Assembly: GCA_026075535.2 (NCBI GenBank) | Contig: AP026543.1 | Coordinates: 9,176,001 to 9,240,000, forward strand | Length of the DNA: 64,000 nt | From: Tricholoma matsutake | Lineage: Eukaryota; Basidiomycota; Agaricomycetes; Agaricales; Tricholomataceae | Direction: 5' to 3' | In this document: positions 19,446-31,106 of the stretch, one piece after another | Numbering within the stretch: the first letter of the stretch is position 1 | How the letters are laid out: each line of letters begins with the position of its first letter | The notes under the pieces: model-generated | Seen by the model: only the letters and a program-made list of their open reading frames with translations | What the model was told of the DNA's origin: nothing | Databases searched by the model: none | Position numbers and translations under genes: made by a program

Positions 19446-22400
19446 AAGATGCATCGCCCCGATGCATTCGAAATCGTATACGACCAAAGTCCATGACTTG
19501 AATGCGACGCGGTGCAGCAGTGTGCCGTCGGTGGAATTCCTTGATTAACCGAGGGGCATTTATGTCAGACTCTTCGACCCATGAGTTCTCCTCATACCCA
19601 TAACCCTTCCAATGTACCAAATACTGGAGTTTTCCTCAACGCAAACGGCTGTCCAAGATTGACTCGACTTCATATTGGGGTTCTCCCTCGATCACTGTAG
19701 GTGGTGGTGGTGGGTGTGAATGGCGTCCCGGGAACAGATCTGGGGGAGCTGGAAGCAATTTGACGACATGGAAGATGGGATGGAGTCTGGACATGGAGGC
19801 TGGGAGGCGTAGATGATAGGCATGTGTTCCAACGCACTTGACAATGGGGAAAGGTCCCAAGAAGCGATGAGCGAGTTTCTTGGATGGACGTGTAGTGGAG
19901 ATGTCACTGGAGTCAAGATAAACTCGATCACCAACCTTGTACTGAGGGGTTGGGGAGTGGCGTTGGTTGTAAAATCGCGCCATGTCATCCTTCGCCTTTG
20001 CTAAGGCTGCCCTTGCCTCCTCCAAGCTATCCCTCATGCATTCTGTGAACTCATTCACTGTCTCAATGTGTGAGGGAGTTTGGCGAGGTTCAAATCCCAT
20101 GCGTGGATGTTGTCCAGTGTCTAAGAGGAAAGGGGTCTGTTGAGTGGAAGCATGGACATGGTTGTTGTACCCGAACTCGGCCAAAGGAAGGAGATCATCC
20201 CAATCGTCCTGGCGTTCATTGACAAAGAGGCGGATGTACTGCTCCAGTTCCTGGTTGACTCGCTCCGTCTGGCCATCAGTTTGTGGGTGATAAGCAGTTG
20301 AAGCGAGGAGTTTGATCCCCAGGAGTCGGTACAGCTCACGAGTGAACTCTGCCATGAACTAAGGGCCACGATCCGAGAGGAAGGCACCAGGAAGTCCATG
20401 TAATTTCCACACGTGGTGGAGGTAGAGTCGAGCGGCACCTAGGGCACTGACAGTGGTGTGAGTGGGAATGAAGTGAGCGCATTTTCCCACTGAGTCAACT
20501 GTGCACATCACCGCATCAAACCCGTTTGACTCTGGCAATTCCACCACAAAGTCGATGCTGACGACATCCCAACGACTCTCTGGAACAGGAAGAGGGTGTA
20601 GCTCACCAATAGGCTTGCGACGAGGGACCTTGGTGCGTAAGCAAAGGTCACAAGTGCGACAATACTGACCAATGAGCCGTGACATTTGTGGCCACCAATA
20701 GTTCCGTGAGGTGAGCTCCAAGGTCTTCCAGCATCCGGGGTGGCCAGCAATCTGTGAGTCATGGTGTTGGGATATGATGTGCCGGCGAAGGTCTGGGTCA
20801 TTGGGAACATAGATGCGATCCCTGAAATACAACAAGTCCTCCTTTTCAGCCCACTCTGCCGCACGTAAGGAAAGGGTCGATCCCTTCCTCAGTTCTTTAA
20901 CAGCTCGGGCGACAACATCCTCATGTAAACCGCTACGGTTTGCACGACGAATGTCACGTAGAATGTCCCGCTCCTCGCCCTGGGGTACGATGCCTTCCAG
21001 TGCCCGAATGGTGAACAGGTCTGGCTGCAACAGCACAATGTTTTGGTTGTCACCGCTGCCATCCCCATGGTCTGCACGTCAGGATAGGGCATCGGTCTTC
21101 CCCATGCTGCGACCCAGACGGTGGTGCAAGGAGAAGTCAAATCTAGATAGATACAGGGACCAACGAGCTTGACGACGGTTCAATTTCTTGGCCGTCATGA
21201 AGTACTCGAGGTTCTTGTGATCCGTCCAAATTTCCACCTTGTGTTGGGCACCCTCGAGGAAGTGTCGCCACTCCTCAAGCGCACGCATTATCGCCAACAT
21301 CTCCTTGTCGTGGATCTCGTAGTTTCTCTCTACAGCACTAAGGCTTTTGGAGTAGAACGCAACAGGATGCCACTTCTGGTCCTCTGGAGACTGCTGAGAC
21401 AACACAGTGCCCGTCGCAAAGTCAGAACTGTCGGCTTCTACACGAAAAGGACGTGAATCGTCAGCAAAGGTAAGGATCGGAGCGGAAGTGACCATCTCCT
21501 TAAGCTTTTCGAACGCCTCCTGTTGTGCATTATCCCACCTCCATGCCTCCTTTCCTGTCAAGTCGAACAGCGGTCGTGCATGATGTGAGAAATCCTTGAT
21601 AAAACGCCGATAAAAATTGATGAAGCCCAGGAAAGACTGCACCTCCTTCTTGTTCATGGGCGTCGGCCAAGCTGTGACCCCGTTTACCTTGATAGGATCC
21701 ATCTCCACTTGACCCTCTGAGATAATCAGGCCGAGGTACTCGATCTTGGTCCTTTTGAACTCGCATTTGTCCTGATGAAGGTAGAGTTTGTACCGTCGAA
21801 GTCGCTCTAGGACGAGGCACGTGATGCGACGGTGCTCTTCAACCATGTGAGTGAAGATGAGGATGTCGTCGAGATAGATGCAGACAATGCCTTCGAGGAT
21901 GAGGTCATGGAAGATGTCGTTCATCATGGTCTGAAAGGTGGCAGGGCTATTAGTAAGGCCAAAGAACATGACAAGCGGTTCAAAAAGACCACGGTTGGTA
22001 CGAAAGGCTGCCTTCCACTCATCTCCCTCCTTTATCCTCACATTATTATAGCCCCAACGGACATCGAGCTTGGTGAAGTATCGGGCTCCACGGAGCTGGT
22101 TTACGAGTTTGGAGATGAGGGGTAGTGGGTAGCGATTTTTGACCGTGATGTTGTTGAGTCTTCTGTAGTCTTGAACCGGTCGAAGTGAGCCATCCTTCTT
22201 CTTGACAAAGAAAAAGGGAGAGGCCATGGGTGACTTCAATGGTCAAATACGTCCAGAGGCCAGGTGCTCGTCGATGAACTGGTCAAGCTGCCGTTGTTCT
22301 TCCGGAGAGAGAGGATAGACCTTGCAGGATGAAGGGGTTGTGCCGGGGGTGAGTTCGATCGCATGATCCCATGGCTTACGCGCAGGAAGAGAGTCGAATG

Positions 22401-23346
22401 ACTCCTTGGAGAACATGTCTTCAAACTCATGGAGATGAGGGAGTAAGGAGTTAGTAGAGGATTTAGCAGCGTTGTTTTTGTGGAAGGCCTCGGCGAGGCG
22501 TTGGGATATGTTCGATGTGGCACACACCTCATGCGATGAGTGAATCGCAGTGTAGAAGATCCAATCACCCTCCTCCACTTCCTCTGGGTCCTCATCATCA
22601 TCATCCGAGTCCGGCATTAGATCAGGAACCCCTTCCAATTCCACTTCAGGTATAGGCAGGGGTCCAGCACGACACTTCTGAGTTCGTCGTATTGCCGCCT
22701 TCTGTCCACGACGTTCTTGCCTGGCTTCTGTGAAACACGTCCGACAGCAGGATGGACATCGGCTCATGGTAACCTCCCCGGTGCACCAGTCGACCTCTGG
22801 GTTATGGTCTCGAAGCCATGGATATCCCAAAATCGCCTTTTGCTTTCCTAATTGAGTGACAGCAAAAAGGGCATGCTCACTATGATCTTTGTAATGGAGA
22901 ACCAGGTCTGCAACCTCTCGGATGGCACCAGCTTCATTTGGGGATCCATCCACGTTATATACAGGTATCGGACGTGAGAGTGAGCAAGTATTTAGACAAT
23001 GTTGTTGTACCAGATGGGAATCGATGAAGAGACCAGTCGCACCAGAGTCCAGGAGCGCAGAGACACCGAGTATCTGTCCAGTGTCGGTCGTCTGCAGTTC
23101 GATGGCTAGGTTTAAGGAATGTGCAGAGGGAGTGGATGCCACAATATACTTGCATGGTAGTTTACGCTCCCATGATTTAATTTTGGGACGTGGAGTAGAA
23201 GGAGAGATGGGGAGAGCAGGTACGTCTTTAGCCAACTTCGAAGGGTCAGAGAGGGGAGCAGTCACAGAAATGGATTCATTCTCTGGGGATTCAACTGACA
23301 AGACTTCAAAGCGGTTATGGACAGGCAGTGAGGGCGTACGATTCAC
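19444..23346 (-). pseudogene. Pol of the marY1-like element, four in-frame stops
   Basis: Protease (about 22930-23100; LLDSGATGLFIDS with the DSG triad), a linker with acidic repeats, RT (about 21650-22240; [18 protein letters not shown], catalytic YLDDILIF), RNase H (about 21090-21480; EADSSDF, HDKEMLAI, WTDHKNLEYF), integrase HHCC (about 20640-20770; HDSQIAGHPG, CDLCLRTK), DDE core (SIDFVVELPES, LSDRGP, FGYNNHVHAST) and a chromodomain (about 19500-19680) occur in order. Stops lie at 22243-22245, 21079-21081, 20359-20361 and 19636-19638. Three are TGA where Arg (CGA) is usual and one is TAG where Gln (CAG) is usual. Otherwise the frame is open. Pol is -1 to gag and overlaps its stop. Confidence 0.9.
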
Positions 23347-24462
23347 TCGCTGCGAATAGGAAAATCCTGCTCCTCTACAACTTCCAGCTTAACCTCCTCT
23401 GCAACTTGATCCTTCGCTTCCTCAACATCTACAAGCGCCAACAAATCTTGCAGGAGTTCATCTCGTCCCTTGGGGGTGAGCATGCGGATATCCTGACGAT
23501 GGGGACACGCTCCAGCCCTGTGTCCAGGTTCCCCACAACGGTAGCAGAGATCCAACTTATGTGCACGGCTGTGGGCTGCATCAACATCCATTGGTACCGG
23601 GACATTGATGGCTGGTGTGGGAGTTTGACAAACAGGAATGGGGGTTAGGGCAGGGAAGGCTTCGATTGAAGGTGTAGGGTGTATGAGTGGTAGTTGGAGC
23701 ACGGAATGCAGCATTAAATGCCGCATTTGTGAGTCGGTTCTCGTCACAGAGTGAAGCAGCTTCATACCAAGCAAGGATATCATCGTCCGCTGGGCGCCCT
23801 TCCAACATCTGTGCAATCTGGTCCTGAATTTCTCGGTTGAGCCCCCGTCGGAACTTCACCACCACTGGTAACCCACTCCCATATCCTGCCATGTCCACCA
23901 AATCCTTGAACTCATCAATATAGTCATCCACAGATCGACGTCCCTGGTGGTAAGTGGATGACTCAAGTCGTGTCACTGCTCGGTGGCATTCATTGAGGGG
24001 GCAGAAGTGGCGTATGAACTCAGCTCGAAAGTCACCCCAAGTGGAGAAAGGTAGAGAACCGAGTTCTTTAGTTTGACGTAGGATACGGTCCACATAGAGA
24101 TAGGCGTGTTCAGATTTCATGTATGTGAAGGCCCAATAAATTTTTGCAGCCTCATCGACGAATTGATGTGACTGGAGACTAATGTATAACTCACAGGAAT
24201 TAAGGAATGCACGTCCCTGCGCACGTGCACCATTAAATTCGGCGGGGGGGGACGGTTTGATCTGGGCACGTTCCTTAGTGGACGCGTTTGGCAAAACGTC
24301 GTTGTTGGGTGTGCTTGGAGTCGTAAAGGGGGAACTATTGGTCGTAGGGTTAGCCTGGAGGGTCCTAACAAAGTTTTCAATCGTAGATTTAAGCGAGTCG
24401 ATTTGCACGCGCATTCCGGAAACATCGCTTTCAAGCGCGTCGAAGCATTCTGATGTGTCCAT
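23343..24462 (-). pseudogene. Gag of the marY1-like element, one frameshift
   Basis: Starts MDTSECFDALESDVSGM with a coiled-coil-like N-terminus, followed by a Gag domain (LPFSTWGDFRAEFIRHF, RSVDDYIDEFKDLV). A frameshift near 23690-23720 moves the reading to another frame, which carries the zinc knuckle CYRCGEPGHRAGAC at about 23490-23535 and ends in an acidic tail. The gag stop TGA overlaps the start of the pol frame. The single frameshift means Gag is probably no longer made in full length. Confidence 0.85.
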
Positions 24463-24628
24463 GTCGCTAGGGAGTGCGTTTGGCGAAAATGGCGGCGTAA
24501 TAAAGGCGAGAGTATCTGGAACGGTGTGTAGGGACTCTGTGGAGCTTTGGGAAGCATTGTCCAGTCCGTACCTGCCTATCTTGGGCAGCGCGTTCGCGAT
24601 TCTCGGGCCTTAGGGGAGAGTTTTCTAC

Positions 24629-25054
24629 TATAAGGGCAACCTAAGCCTCTAGCAAAGGGAAATCTGAAGTTAAAATTATGCTACATAATACAGGGATTGG
24701 GGGCGCACCTAGCAAAGGGAAATCCGAAGAGAAAACTCTAAGGATCCCCTTGCTGATGCCCAGTATATGTGAAGACGACAAAAATCAAATATAACCTAAA
24801 AATAGAAAAAGGTGGAGATAGGCGGATCAAGGCCACCGAATGACATCATACCAAGGGGTATGTGTCGGAAGGGGTACTCCGCCTCTAAATATAAAAGTGT
24901 CAACATATACAAACATGATAGCAAGGGAAAATTAGTAATAAAATCTGGAAAAATCATAGAAAATGAAGAATAGAAGGAAATGAGGTGGGGAAAAATATGG
25001 GACAAACATAAAAAATAGGAAAAGCACACAGGGCACCCCCCTAGTCCCCTTACA
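24629..25054 (-). repeat. 5' LTR of the marY1-like element
   Basis: 426 bp, starting TGTAAGG at 25054 and ending CCCTTATA at 24629 on the minus strand. The leader toward gag begins GTAGAAAACTCTCCCC. I could not match a tRNA primer-binding site there. Confidence 0.95.
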
Positions 25055-26180
25055 GCTTTGCCACGCCAGCACACTACAGAGTTATGTAATTACAAGGGGT
25101 CCATTTCCAACTCTCTTAACCTCCTCAATAATCCTCTTTGTACCACCCCACAAGCTCTCTTCTTGCACCTGGCACAGTCCCTTTATCAGTGGATATTGAA
25201 GGTCATCTCAGGGGCAGCAAAAGAAGTTGAGGACCATGTTTCAATTGCAGGAATAGATGAAGAGGTTCTAGGGCCATCCACTCACCACCTCATTTCCTCT
25301 TCCTCCCTGTCTTATGTCTGGGCTCATACTGATCATGACACCGTACCTTCCCAGTTAAATCACTTAGTGGATCATGTTGCATCTCACTCTCACCAACATC
25401 AATGGACCATCCCTGCTGCTCCCTTGCTGACCTTTACTATGGATGAATTCATGCTGTACACACCTGTCTTTGGTTTTTTTGACTCCTCAATCTCTCTTTT
25501 TGTTAAAAATGGCTTAGCAAATCTCAACTCTCCTTCTCCTCATCCCTCTGTCATTTCCTTTGACCTGTACAATCAACACCCACCCCCCAAACACCCTTAC
25601 ACTTGAGCACGATCTTCTTATTCTGCTGTGATCCAATTATATGCATGTAGCAACCAGCTAGATTCAGCCTTAACCTTATCTTCCAGGCTACATAATGGTT
25701 TTCAACCATGGTGTCAATTTGGTTGCCATGTCCTCAAATCTACCCATCACATCTTCACAGAATGCCTATGCTTTCAAACTCTTTGTCACAATTCTGCACA
25801 CTCTCTGCAAAACTCTGTCTCTGACGCTTTGCAGATATTCGGATCCCATCACCACCAACACATACATCTTTGGCCTATGTTCCCTTTTCATTGATTCCAT
25901 CCACTGGCCTTCTGCTGGAAGTTTCTATTATCAGGGATTGATACCACCCATCAAAGATTTTCTCAACAATCATAATCTTTGGCATTTTACTCATATGCTG
26001 CAGCAATGACTCACTCAACGCTTGGCTAATGACTGTCATGTGACTTCCATTCACTTAGCGGCTCAAATTTGGGGTATAGTATGTCATGAGTTTGCTCCTC
26101 ACCACCAACACAACCAAAAGAAAACAGTAATGCTTCCTTCATTCTTATCTCTAATATCTCCATCCTCTTCCTCTCGTGTT
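25055..26180 (+). pseudogene. LINE 3' end: RNase H and zinc finger, interrupted
   Basis: Conceptual reading shows the end of an RNase H domain (SNSLNLLNNP..., then VWAHTDHDTVPSQLNHLVDHVAS with the His and N..D residues of the fold). After a stop comes the HCCH-type finger common at the C-terminus of RNase H-bearing LINEs (WCQFGCHVLKSTHHIFTEC, about 25710-25770). The same order is found in the better copy at 60581-61753. The 5' part of this copy lies left of 19007 (about 18880-19006), separated by the marY1-like element; joining across one GCTTT restores continuous sequence. Stops and frameshifts make it inactive. Confidence 0.72.
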
Positions 26181-28302
26181 CTTGTAGCTTACACTACTTG
26201 ATATTGTCTCATTTCATCATTTCTTCTTTACTTTACTCTACTTTACTTTACTTCACCTTACTTCACTTTATCTAGTGTCGGTGAGGTTCAGATTGCTCCG
26301 CACCTGGGTTATTACATAATGTAGTTGACTTATTACTATCATATCATATCATTCCAAGCTGTAATTTACCAGTAAATTACCAGTAAAATATTGCACGTGA
26401 TCAATTCATATGATTTTTAGCAGGCATTTTTTAGCTGTCAAAAATTTCCAGCACTCACATGCATCTAGATTCCCTGTATGGACTTGCATTCTAGCTATCT
26501 ACTATAATTCTCACAATTATGACTCAGTACAATGCATAATCAACTTGACAACACCAGGATTCCAGAAGTATGACATACAGATGACCTTCCACATGACTTG
26601 GTAAATTACTACTTCAAGATCTTGGGTGGTAAATAAAGGCACAGTAAATAAATGCCTATTTTTTCCGCAACCCTATAGCACACTTTTTGCTCATGTCTCA
26701 TCTGAACCATGTTCACGAGGTCGCGGCAAATCACGGGACCCATTTTTCGCTGGATCGCAGATTTTCGCTGGCACCCCATAATATGAATAAACCCACTACA
26801 GCCCACTACTAAAGTAGCGGGAATTTCTGTTGAAAATTGAGGTCAGGGCAATGGCTTATCTGCTCCGAGCGATGGCCGATCAAAAACGGCCGGCAGACCA
26901 AAACTCAGCAGATCACGCTTTCCATAGTTCGACATATTGCTGACATTAACATATTTGCGTCAAGTTCTAATTCCGCGACGCACCGTCATCATGTTGCTTA
27001 ATTATTGGCGTCCTCGGGTGCAGTATGGGAGCAAATGGCTATATATACCTTCTGCATATGATTATCCCTCCGTATAGTACTCTAGATCTGCGATTATGAC
27101 CGCTCGGACGGTTCAACAAAAAACCAGACGGCTGGTAGTATATACATTCGACATGAAATGTCATTCGGGACAGTCTCTGACAGTCTGTCACAGTCGCAGC
27201 AGTTTCTAAATGAAACCGTCAAACTGGCGGTCAGCACAACCACCTTGAAAAATGGGCGTACGAAGAAACCTGATCAATTTACGGGTGCAGACAAACCGGA
27301 AAAAGGAAAAATAGGATGCAATATTATGTGTGATGGACCTATGGGTTGAAGAAAACATATTGTAAACAGAAAAAGTCAAGCACGTTGTACGTCACGCCGC
27401 CATCACCAAAATCCCTGAAGCCGACATTGGCGAAGCTGTACTTCCTCCCGCAAAGTGTAGGCTGCATCATATGGAGCAAATTCATGATGTTCTCGATGAC
27501 GATGAGATACCAGTTCTTGGCACGCATGTCTGAATAGGCACTGGGAACACGGTCTAGTTAATATGTAAATACTAGTACTTAGGCGTCGGGCCGGGAGCGC
27601 AAAAAATGGCAGAAAGAAAATAGTTCTGATCAAAAATAGTCAAAAATCCGGATAAAACACGATCTCTTGTGAGGCCTGCCCGAAATCCGGATAAGAATCG
27701 GCCGAAAACCGTCCGGATAAAGTTCCGCGCAGCATCAAAGATTTTGATATGGCCTTATAATAGCGTATTTTCACTGGAAAAACCAAAACCTAATAGTATA
27801 CTAAAGTTGTCGTACCTCAGGAAATACATGGTGAGTCAAAAATGGCAAACATTGATCAATGCAAAGGAGACTTGAAGGAGCCGTCGACCCTCAATCCACC
27901 TTCCCAAGTTTTCTAGATGCTCTTACTTATGCGTGCTGAAAAGCGATCAGCCTGAGACTGCCTGACGCATGCCACTGGCGAAACTGAGTCTCCGACTGTC
28001 TGTTTTTACACTTATTATCATAAGGGACGCTCAATTCTATTAGTCTAAGTTCAGTTCGTCAGGTTCTTCCCTGCGAGTTGCTAAGCAGGAAGTTACCGAG
28101 AAGCTTGATGAATGAGGTCGTTCTCTGCGCTTGTTTGGAAAAGGTGAGTTGACGAATTTGAACTTAGACTAAAACTCGAGCACCCCAATATCCCTCTGAA
28201 AACGTCAGGATAATGCATACATCTGTATACTTAGTGCTTGGATACCTACCGAAGATATAAGTAGTGGAAACAGAGCGCAGCAAGCCGGATTCAGGTCCCG
28301 GG
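26181..28302. other. Intergenic; (TTTAC)n microsatellite, no gene recognised
   Basis: A (CTTTACTTTA)-type microsatellite lies at 26218-26275. The rest is AT-neutral unique-looking sequence. A weak minus-strand frame at 27410-27537 and three copies of a TCCGGATAA motif (27655-27722) stand out slightly, without support for a gene. This stretch is the border between the repeat region and the gene island. Confidence 0.5.
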
Positions 28303-28600
28303 CCCATCGAAGAAATTACGTGTAAAAAAAATACGCATTAATACTTATTAATATAGTATGTGCAGGACGGCAAAAACATACGTCCGGTCGAAGAAATTAC
28401 GCGTAGGAAAAATGAGGGGCGCGCTGGGAAAGTAAATTGAGACGCATCAATCTGTGCTTCTAGCCTGCAAATATACCACTGGGCGCCTGGGCGGCAAAAG
28501 CGTACGTCCGGTCGAGGAAATTACGCCTAAAAAAGAGGAACACGCTGGGAAAAGTTTAACCTGGCGGAACAAATGGACGACGGCAAAAACCTATAAAAGC
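28303..28600 (+). promoter_or_regulatory. Hydrophobin promoter with repeated module and TATA box
   Basis: A module GGCAAAARCRTACGTCCGG-TCGARGAAATTACGCSTA ending in CRCGCTGGGAAAG occurs at 28366-28432 and 28491-28554. A 3' half copy lies at 28303-28336 (TCGAAGAAATTACGTGTA), and a 5' half (GACGGCAAAAAC, 28579-28590) touches the TATA box CTATAAAAGC at 28591-28600, 110 bp before the ATG. Repeats of this kind directly upstream of a highly expressed gene suggest binding sites; no known factor is assigned. Confidence 0.65.
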
Positions 28601-28710
28601 TAGTCGAGTTCCATCTTCATTCATCTCCATCTACCAATACCCAAATCTTCTGCAGTATCTGTCAGACAATCTACATTCCTTACAACCCACTCACATTTTT
28701 TACATTCAAA

Positions 28711-29172
28711 ATGTTCTCCAAAGTCACTCTCCTTGCTGCCGCTGTTATGGCCGTCTTCGTCTCTGCCACCCCCATCCCTGGTGGCAGCCCGCCTCAAACT
28801 ACAAATGTTGGACAGTGCAACACTGGCTCGATCCACTGCTGCAACCAAGTCTACGACTCTACCTCCCCTGAGGCCGCTGGCCTCGCGGGTCTGCTCAGTG
28901 CCAATCTCATTAATGGTGCCGTAAGCGGTAACCAATGCAGCCCTCTGGGCGTTGGTACTGGTTCCCAGTGGTGAACACCCTTCCTATGTGTGTGACGAGT
29001 GCACCTGTTAATCGTTACGTTTTAGCACTCAACAACCCGTCTGCTGCAACAGCGCAGACAGCCAAGGTATGTTGCCAAGGCAGTGTTCGCATCGTTCCTA
29101 CCACCACTAACCTGTTTTGTAGTTTCTGGTCTGGTCGTTATTAACTGCTCTCCCATCAACGTCGGCTTGTAG
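28711..29172 (+). CDS. Class I hydrophobin
   Basis: Small secreted amphipathic protein that self-assembles at the cell wall-air interface of hyphae and fruiting bodies. Three exons (28711-28970, 29026-29066, 29123-29172) with GT-AG introns of 55 and 56 bp give 116 residues. A signal peptide of about 19 residues (MFSKVTLLAAAVMAVFVSA) is followed by the eight-cysteine pattern C-X6-CC-X31-C-X10-C-X5-CC-X14-C, inside the class I spacing; motifs QCTQQPVCC and VINCSPINV are typical. The intron positions, just after the fifth Cys codon begins and after the CC pair, are those common in agaricomycete hydrophobins. Strong promoter signals lie upstream. Nothing suggests damage. Confidence 0.95.
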
Positions 29173-29528
29173 ACAGCCTGAGTGGTTCCTGGGGTAGATG
29201 CCGAATCAGTTAGGCCGAGATGTATCCAGCTTCATCTAGCTATTGTTCATCAATTAATGTCGCATGGTTCAGAATGTGAATTACAAGTGCTAGTCGTTTT
29301 CATGTTTGATGCTTGAGGGATGGTCGTTCTACCAGATTCTACCGCAGCTACAATCTAAAATATCCTGGCATCGTGAGAGAACATTAGATCCTTGATTTTG
29401 GTTGGAGTTTGGTATGGACGTTACAGGATACCATGTGTCGCGACTCGTCGATTACTTATGTAAGGTTGGTGTGTGGCAAAGTTGACTTTCTACTATGATC
29501 CAGGCCGTTCAACGTCTCGACGCGGTCC
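29173..29528. other. Intergenic, hydrophobin 3' flank
   Basis: 356 bp between the hydrophobin stop and the next ATG on the same strand. It should contain the hydrophobin 3' UTR and the promoter of the next gene; no distinct motif seen. Confidence 0.5.
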
Positions 29529-31106
29529 ATGATGAAAATTGACAACGACGTCGACGAAGGACGGCCGCCTGACTCGAGATCGGAACAGCCCCGTATTTTA
29601 TCTCGTCTTCGCAACTTGAATAATCTTGCAATGAATTCTATCAGCTCTTTGTTTTCCGGCCCGCTGTCTTCTATAGGCCGTCCCAGAGACTTCGACTCCG
29701 CGGCTGGTCACGATTACGACCTCTGGAACTCTGCATACGATTTAGAGATGGCTCGAACCCCAAATGCTCTCGAAGAAAATGATCAATTCCTTGCACAATA
29801 TGACCAGGACATTCAGGATGTCAAAAACCTGACTGCTGAAGCTTCGACTCCAACACAAACGCGCTCCAACTCTCCGCTTCATTCAAACCGCTTCCAAGAC
29901 GTTAAAAATACTTTTACTAGCTTTGCTCGCTCTCGTCAGACCGATTTTTATGGCCAAATGCATTCAGGATATCCGTTATTGGACGAATCACAACACCCGC
30001 CTCTGGCTTCATCGACGACTCTTTCATCAATCGTTTCTGCTTCTGTCTCTTGCTCGGATCATTTTGTTACTCCTCCTCTGACTCCTGATATCATTGATGA
30101 TCATATCCTTCTATCTCCTGAGGCAACAAGCTATGGCCAAGACATTCGTTATGATCCGTATTGCTCTGCTGGACGCCCTATTGATAATGATGAAGATACG
30201 CCTCGTACCCAACCTTATTCCTTGGAAATCAAAGAAGGAAAGAAACCTGAACGTCTGGTCGTACGTGGCATTCCTTTTCATCCTTGGCATACTTCTGCTG
30301 GATTGGTGTTTTTATTATCGCAGTGCTACGATTCTGTCATTGACGATGTTCCAGGCTTGCACAAGGCTAGGTCTGCAGCATCCACGAAATCTCAAGCTGG
30401 TGCTACCACCGACGACCGAGACGAATGGTATGGATTAGAATACACCCTAGAGTTAAGCTCTCGGGAACGCCGTCCTTCGGATACCCAGTCACTTTCTCCT
30501 GGCGAACATTCCAAGGTTGTCCTCCGTTCTCGATAATCACGCTTATTTACTATACAATGTAGAGCCGTGAATCATGGGCCGCGATCCATCAAGGCACCAT
30601 CCACCCATTTTTCGAGGATGAGGACTACTATCAATGGAAGAATTGGCATAGGTACCTTGATCGTCAGGATGAGAGAAGAAAGCATAAGAAAGGCTTGGAG
30701 TTCAAGGCGAGATCGAAGCATTTTGCGTGGATCTACGTTGACGAGTACACTACGAGAGACGTCATGTATTGGCAGCAGGTACTATGCACTTGGCTAGCTG
30801 TCGCTTTTCTGCAGCATTACTGATACACTCTGATCCAGGAAGAGTATGGAGCGAATACAAGAGACGTTATAGAGCGTCTAGTGATTCTTGCTGAAAATAG
30901 ACCTGTGGGTGCATTCGTACCCCCCCCCTTTCGTACCTAAACTCGCGTACTTCCAGGACCCATACATCCCTCCAATGAAACATAACCTCGCCTGGTACTT
31001 AAAACGCTCCCGCTCCGTTGCATGTCTCCGTGAACTTCGATCCTTGCCTTCTCTAAATCCGGATGAAGACCATAAATTTGCTGCACTACAAAATGATGAT
31101 GATTAA
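29529..31106 (+). CDS. Unrecognised conserved-looking protein
   Basis: Four exons (29529-30515, 30563-30778, 30839-30904, 30957-31106) joined by short GT-AG introns give 472 residues. The first about 230 residues are Ser/Asp-rich and look disordered. The C-terminal half is denser in aromatic and charged residues: LVVRGIPFHPWHTSAGLVF, WAAIHQGTIHPFFEDEDYYQW, a basic patch RRKHKKGLEFKARSK, then HFAWIYVDEYTTRDVMYW and YIPPMKHNLAWYLKRS. All introns keep phase and the reading stays open, which supports a real gene. There is no signal peptide or membrane segment. I do not know a family for it. Confidence 0.75.

Larger units (their letters stand above)
19007..25054 (-). mobile_element. Full-length marY1-like Gypsy element (chromovirus)
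   Basis: A complete 6,048-bp LTR retrotransposon in minus orientation. It has two 426-bp LTRs (24629-25054 and 19007-19432) that begin TGTAAGGGGACTAGG and end TTGCCCTTATA, and a perfect 5-bp target duplication GCTTT (19002-19006 and 25055-25059). Between them lie gag, protease, RT, RNase H, integrase and a chromodomain, and a polypurine tract before the 3' LTR. From memory the size and 426-nt LTR length agree with marY1 of Tricholoma matsutake; this needs an alignment. Pol carries four in-frame stops, so this copy is not autonomous. It inserted into a LINE whose RNase H/zinc-finger end continues at 25055. Confidence 0.95.

Noticed and set aside
27158..27349. Short plus-strand frame in the intergenic region
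   Set aside because: 63 codons, no motif, no splice context and no homologous copy in the window.
27403..27633. Minus-strand frames near 27.5 kb
   Set aside because: A stretch reading YSFANVGFRDFGDGGVTY looks protein-like but is short, with no start or splice context; left uncalled.
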